Source: Mixta gaviniae (GTDB lineage: Bacteria; Pseudomonadota; Gammaproteobacteria; Enterobacterales; Enterobacteriaceae). From it: a stretch of 64,000 nt of DNA. The position numbers and the translations under genes were made by a program. The number at the start of each line of letters is the position of its first letter. The stretch's first letter is position 1. Positions 58,694-64,000 of this stretch are shown here, in pieces. The stretch covers positions 4,154,001-4,218,000 of the forward strand of contig NZ_CP026377.1 in assembly GCF_002953195.1 (NCBI RefSeq), read 5' to 3'. A model generated the notes under the pieces. It worked only from the letters and a program-made list of their open reading frames with translations. It searched no databases and was not told the origin of the DNA.

Positions 58694-58722
58694 AAACGGG
58701 CGCCTGAGGCGCCCGTTTTTTC
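58694..58722. terminator. terminator between plsB and ubiA
   Basis: CGGGCGCC / GGCGCCCG with a TGA loop, A-rich before and T6 after, between convergent genes. Confidence 0.92.
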
Positions 58723-58745
58723 TGTGCAGTTTGATCGCACCGCCG

Positions 58746-59636
58746 TCACCACTGCGTGAACGGCGGCATATTCAGTGCGATACCGATGAAAATCACCAGG
58801 CCGACATAGTTGTTGTTGAGGAACGCCTGAAAACAGCGTTCGCGCTGCCGCCCGGCGATCAGCTTTTGCTGATGTACGAAGAGCGCACCGGCGATCAGCA
58901 GCGACCAGTAGAACGCGCCGTCCAGTCCCATACGCACCCCCACCAGCGTCAGCAACAGCAGCGTCGCCAGCTGCAGCAGCCCGATAATGAGCTTATCAAA
59001 GCGGCCAAACAGGATGGCCGTCGACTTCACGCCGATTTTTACATCGTCATCACGATCCACCATGGCGTATTGCGTATCGTAGGCCACCGTCCAGCAGATA
59101 TTGGCGAAAAACAGCAGCCAGGCATTCAGCGGCACGCTGTCGCTAACCGCCGCCCAGCCCATCGGGATCGCCCAGCCGAAGGCGGCGCCCAGTACCACCT
59201 GGGGCAGATGGGTATAGCGCTTCATAAAGGGGTAGACCCAGGCGAGCGCCAGCCCGGCGAAAGAGAGCCAGATAGTCAACGCGTTCATGGTCAACACCAG
59301 CGCAAACGACACCAGCGCCAGCGCCACAAACAGCACTTTGGCCTCTTTCTCGCTGACTGCGCCGCTGGCCAGCGGCCGCATCTGAGTACGTTTTACGTGA
59401 CCGTCGATTTTGCGATCGGCGAAATCATTCACTACACAGCCTGCCGCGCGCATAAAAAAGACGCCCAGCACAAACACCAGCAGCACCTGCAGCGGCGGCA
59501 CCGCCTCGCCCGCCAGCCATAACGCCCAGAGCGTCGGCCAGAGCAGCAGCAGCGAGCCGATCGGTTTATCGATGCGCATCAGGCGGCTCCAGGCCTGCAG
59601 CTTCGTCTGCGTCAGCCCTTTTTCTGTATTACTCAC
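58746..59636 (-). CDS. ubiA: 4-hydroxybenzoate octaprenyltransferase UbiA
   Basis: A 296-residue membrane prenyltransferase (E. coli 290) with about eight or nine helices. The two aspartate-rich motifs are [20 protein letters not shown] and [20 protein letters not shown], which bind the Mg-polyprenyl diphosphate. It joins the octaprenyl chain to 4-hydroxybenzoate in ubiquinone synthesis. The GTG start at 59636 has AGGAG six bases upstream and overlaps the end of ubiC by eight bases. Confidence 0.97.
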   Translation of the reverse strand: MSNTEKGLTQTKLQAWSRLMRIDKPIGSLLLLWPTLWALWLAGEAVPPLQVLLVFVLGVFFMRAAGCVVNDFADRKIDGHVKRTQMRPLASGAVSEKEAKVLFVALALVSFALVLTMNALTIWLSFAGLALAWVYPFMKRYTHLPQVVLGAAFGWAIPMGWAAVSDSVPLNAWLLFFANICWTVAYDTQYAMVDRDDDVKIGVKSTAILFGRFDKLIIGLLQLATLLLLTLVGVRMGLDGAFYWSLLIAGALFVHQQKLIAGRQRERCFQAFLNNNYVGLVIFIGIALNMPPFTQW

Positions 59637-60156
59637 GTGATTCTCCTGGGCGGCATTGATAAAGCGGCGCAGCGGGTAAAAAGAGTTCGGTTAACAGCAG
59701 CGGTTTGCCCGACAGGCGCAGACGCGAGCGGCGTCCCCACTGCCCTGCGGCGATGCCGGGGTCAATAAAATCGCGCGTCAGGGTTGAAGAAGCAAACAGA
59801 TAGCGGCCCAGCGGACGGGTGCCGAGCTGGCTCAGCGCCGATTCCGGCCCATTCAACGTGGATTCCGGCACCACCGTGCGGCCCGCCAGCCAGGGTACGC
59901 CATCGCCGAAAAGAATAATCTCACGCAGCCAGTAGCGCGGCTCCTGCGGCAGAAACGGCAGCTCCCCGGCGATCTGGTCGGCGGTGACAAAACCTTCATT
60001 CAGGGGTTCAACGGTAACGTGCCGGCAGTGGCGTTCAAAACGCTTCGTCATCGAGTCCTTGTCCATCAGCCAGTCCATGACGGCAGCGGAAAGCAGCGGT
60101 GACGAAGCGGGAAGCCATTCGATTGCGCGCAGCAGGGAAAGCGCGTGATCCGACAT
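59629..60156 (-). CDS. ubiC: chorismate pyruvate-lyase UbiC
   Basis: A 175-residue enzyme (E. coli 165) that removes pyruvate from chorismate to give 4-hydroxybenzoate, the first step of ubiquinone synthesis. Family segments are [40 protein letters not shown] and [20 protein letters not shown] with [20 protein letters not shown]. The C-terminus is a few residues longer than in E. coli. CGGAGATGCCGT precedes the ATG. It forms the ubiC-ubiA operon. Confidence 0.96.
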   Translation of the reverse strand: MSDHALSLLRAIEWLPASSPLLSAAVMDWLMDKDSMTKRFERHCRHVTVEPLNEGFVTADQIAGELPFLPQEPRYWLREIILFGDGVPWLAGRTVVPESTLNGPESALSQLGTRPLGRYLFASSTLTRDFIDPGIAAGQWGRRSRLRLSGKPLLLTELFLPAAPLYQCRPGESRE

Positions 60157-60251
60157 ACGGCATCTCCGGTAAAAAAACAGGTGCCATAGTGTAGCGCAGA
60201 GCCTCGCGCAGAACACGCGACGCAGTGGAAAAACCCGGCGGTCAGCCAGCG

Positions 60252-60276
60252 AAAAAGGGTGCGCCAGGGGCGCACC
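60252..60276 (-). terminator. mal operon terminator after malM
   Basis: On the minus strand GGTGCGCC / GGCGCACC with a three-base loop is followed by CTTTTTC, about 32 bases after the malM stop. Confidence 0.88.
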
Positions 60277-60308
60277 AATCGTCCAGCAAGATCAGCAATA
60301 TGGGGATG

Positions 60309-61259
60309 TTATCCCTTGCCTTTCACACTGCTGATAAAGGTCGCGCGGGCCGATGACGAACCCAGGCGTTCCGCCTCGTTCATCAGCTTCAGCGCTTTAT
60401 CGATATCACCCGCTTTTACTGCCCTGCGGATGCCGTCGTTAAAATATTTTTCCGTGTCGTTCAGCATCGGCTCCGCTTTCGCCGCAGGCGCAGGCGTCGC
60501 GACCGGCGCCGGCTGGCTCGTTGCGGCGCTGCCGCCGACGGCTGGCTGGCTGGCCGCCGCGCTGCCGACCACGACCGGTTTGGCGTTGTCAGAGCCGAAC
60601 AGCTTGCCGATCATAATATTGCCGCTGTTCTGTTCACTCTTCACCTTCAGCGACAGCGTGCCAGTATTAACATGCTGCACCACCGGATCCGGCACGTCAG
60701 GAATGGCGTTGCTTGCCCCTTCCGCATACAGCTTGGCCGGGTTGATCATGGTGGAGGTTTGCGCCAGATCGCGCGTGGTGGTGTAGATCAGCAGATAGAT
60801 CTGTTTTTGTCCCAGCACCGGCGTCAGCTTCATGGTGCCTTCCAGACGGTTGGTGGCGACGATGCCCGGTTTCTGGTAGGTGAAGTAGCTGCTGGGGAAA
60901 AAGGCGGCCGGCTGCAGCTGGCTATCCAGTACCAGGACGTTCGGCGCGTAAACCTTGCGATCTTTCATAATGCTGGCAAGGGTAACTTCCAGCGAGCCCT
61001 GATCGGCGGGCAGAGCGATAGCGGCGACCGGGCCGCTGATTTGGCCTTCGTTAAGGGCGGCCGATCCGGCGTTCAGGACGATTTCCTGACTGACCGGCGG
61101 CGTCAGCGGCAGCCAGGAGAGGCGCTGCAGCTTTGCGGGCGAGACCGATGGCGCGGTGGCCACGTTTTGCGGGTTGACGCTGGTGCTGGCGGCGATGCCG
61201 GGCAGCACGGTAAAGCTCAGGGCCGGAAACAGGCAGAGCGCGAGTAGATGTTTTTTCAT
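60309..61259 (-). CDS. malM: maltose operon periplasmic protein MalM
   Basis: A 316-residue exported protein (E. coli 306). It has a signal peptide (LLALCLFPALSFTVLPGIAA), then QRLSWLPLTPPVSQEIVLNA and the core YAPNVLVLDSQLQPAAFFPS, matching MalM. A Pro/Ala/Ser-rich stretch with repeated VGSAA.SQPA units (about residues 228-260) is followed by a helical end (EKYFNDGIRRAVKAGDIDKA). Its exact role in maltose use is unclear even in E. coli. Last gene of malK-lamB-malM. Confidence 0.95.
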   Translation of the reverse strand: MKKHLLALCLFPALSFTVLPGIAASTSVNPQNVATAPSVSPAKLQRLSWLPLTPPVSQEIVLNAGSAALNEGQISGPVAAIALPADQGSLEVTLASIMKDRKVYAPNVLVLDSQLQPAAFFPSSYFTYQKPGIVATNRLEGTMKLTPVLGQKQIYLLIYTTTRDLAQTSTMINPAKLYAEGASNAIPDVPDPVVQHVNTGTLSLKVKSEQNSGNIMIGKLFGSDNAKPVVVGSAAASQPAVGGSAATSQPAPVATPAPAAKAEPMLNDTEKYFNDGIRRAVKAGDIDKALKLMNEAERLGSSSARATFISSVKGKG

Positions 61260-61279
61260 TTTTTTATCCTCAGGAGAAA

Positions 61280-61309
61280 CCCGCCTCTCTCAGGCAATAG
61301 GGAGGCGGG
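61280..61309 (-). other. lamB-malM intergenic hairpin
   Basis: CCCGCCTC / GAGGCGGG with a 14-base loop lies in the 95-base gap between lamB and malM. It may stabilise lamB mRNA or reduce malM expression. Confidence 0.55.
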
Positions 61310-61354
61310 CTAAGGCAGGACTCAGAGCCGACTACGCTCCTTTAACATATCTTC

Positions 61355-63820
<2,466 letters not shown>

Positions 63821-63878
63821 GGGTTTCTCCCGTCTCGTCACGACTTCCTTTGAATGGCAGGGAGTGTGCGCGAAGGCC

Positions 63879-63937
63879 GGGGAGGAAAAATCCTCCACCG
63901 TTCGCTTTTTTACGGGGGAGGAGGCAGGAGGATGAGT
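63879..63937 (+). promoter_or_regulatory. MalT boxes in the malK-malE control region
   Basis: GGGGAGGAGG at 63915-63924 fits the MalT box GGGGA(T/G)GAGG exactly; GGGGAGGAAA (63879-63888) and GAGGATGAGT (63928-63937) each match 8 of 10. This is the expected MalT-controlled divergent region between malK and malE, whose start is beyond the window edge. Confidence 0.75.
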
Positions 63938-64000
63938 CAGGCGGCCGCCGGGGTATCTGAGGCTCACTACAGGCTTTTTCGTGATCGAAACGGCAGGAAA

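Overview
This window looks like a chromosomal segment of an enterobacterium (Enterobacterales), most likely of the Erwiniaceae type (Pantoea/Mixta/Erwinia relatives). The evidence is a GC-rich coding style and a backbone that follows the E. coli 91-min region almost gene for gene: yjcE-ghxP-GST-soxR/soxS-(c-di-GMP gene)-yjcB, then ssb/uvrA-yjbR/yjbQ-tyrB-dnaB-qorA-dusA-zur-yjbJ-dinF-lexA-dgkA/plsB-ubiA-ubiC-malM-lamB-malK. The genus is an inference. No rRNA, tRNA, CRISPR array or integrase was found.

Layout. 1-1124: start of a CidA/LrgA-like gene and its divergent LysR regulator. 1156-8617: the yjcE-to-yjcB backbone, with a perfect SoxR box, a PurR box at ghxP, and a DgcN-like diguanylate cyclase in the slot where E. 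coli has the phosphodiesterase gene pdeC. 8697-37440: about 28.8 kb of accessory DNA inserted between yjcB and ssb. It holds a flippase + TupA-like ATP-grasp pair with a candidate RcsAB box, a truncated IS3-type transposase reading frame, 1.2 kb without genes, two chemoreceptors, a melibiose locus (AraC regulator, melA, melB), a complete sucrose regulon (scrK-scrYAB-scrR with three operator-like sites), the dat-ddc pair for 1,3-diaminopropane, a PiT phosphate transporter with a candidate Pho box, a GalP-type sugar transporter, a chromosomal traT, and a decayed stretch with tandem repeats and a broken gene. 37444-53388: ssb/uvrA to zur and yjbJ. Here alr, expected after dnaB, and pspG, expected between qor and dusA, are not seen; instead there is an Lrp-type regulator, a YitT membrane protein, a damaged HigB/HigA-like pair and a TraF_2-type barrel protein. 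53614-64000: the lexA-dinF SOS operon, dgkA/plsB, ubiC-ubiA, and the malK-lamB-malM operon, ending in the malK/malE control region.

How it works together. The accessory block is rich in sugar uptake and catabolism (melibiose, sucrose, a galactose-type permease) plus chemoreception and surface functions, which suits a plant- or environment-associated lifestyle. Several regulatory sites can be read directly: SoxR, PurR, three LexA boxes, three ScrR-like operators, MalT boxes, CRP-like sites, a Pho box, an RcsAB-like palindrome, and an unusual array of GCAC-N7-GTGC palindromes between the Lrp-type gene and yitT.

Quality caution. Two normally conserved genes, dusA and malK, are each split by a one-base shift at a run of G. 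This could be real decay or homopolymer sequencing error, and both are annotated as broken with that reservation.
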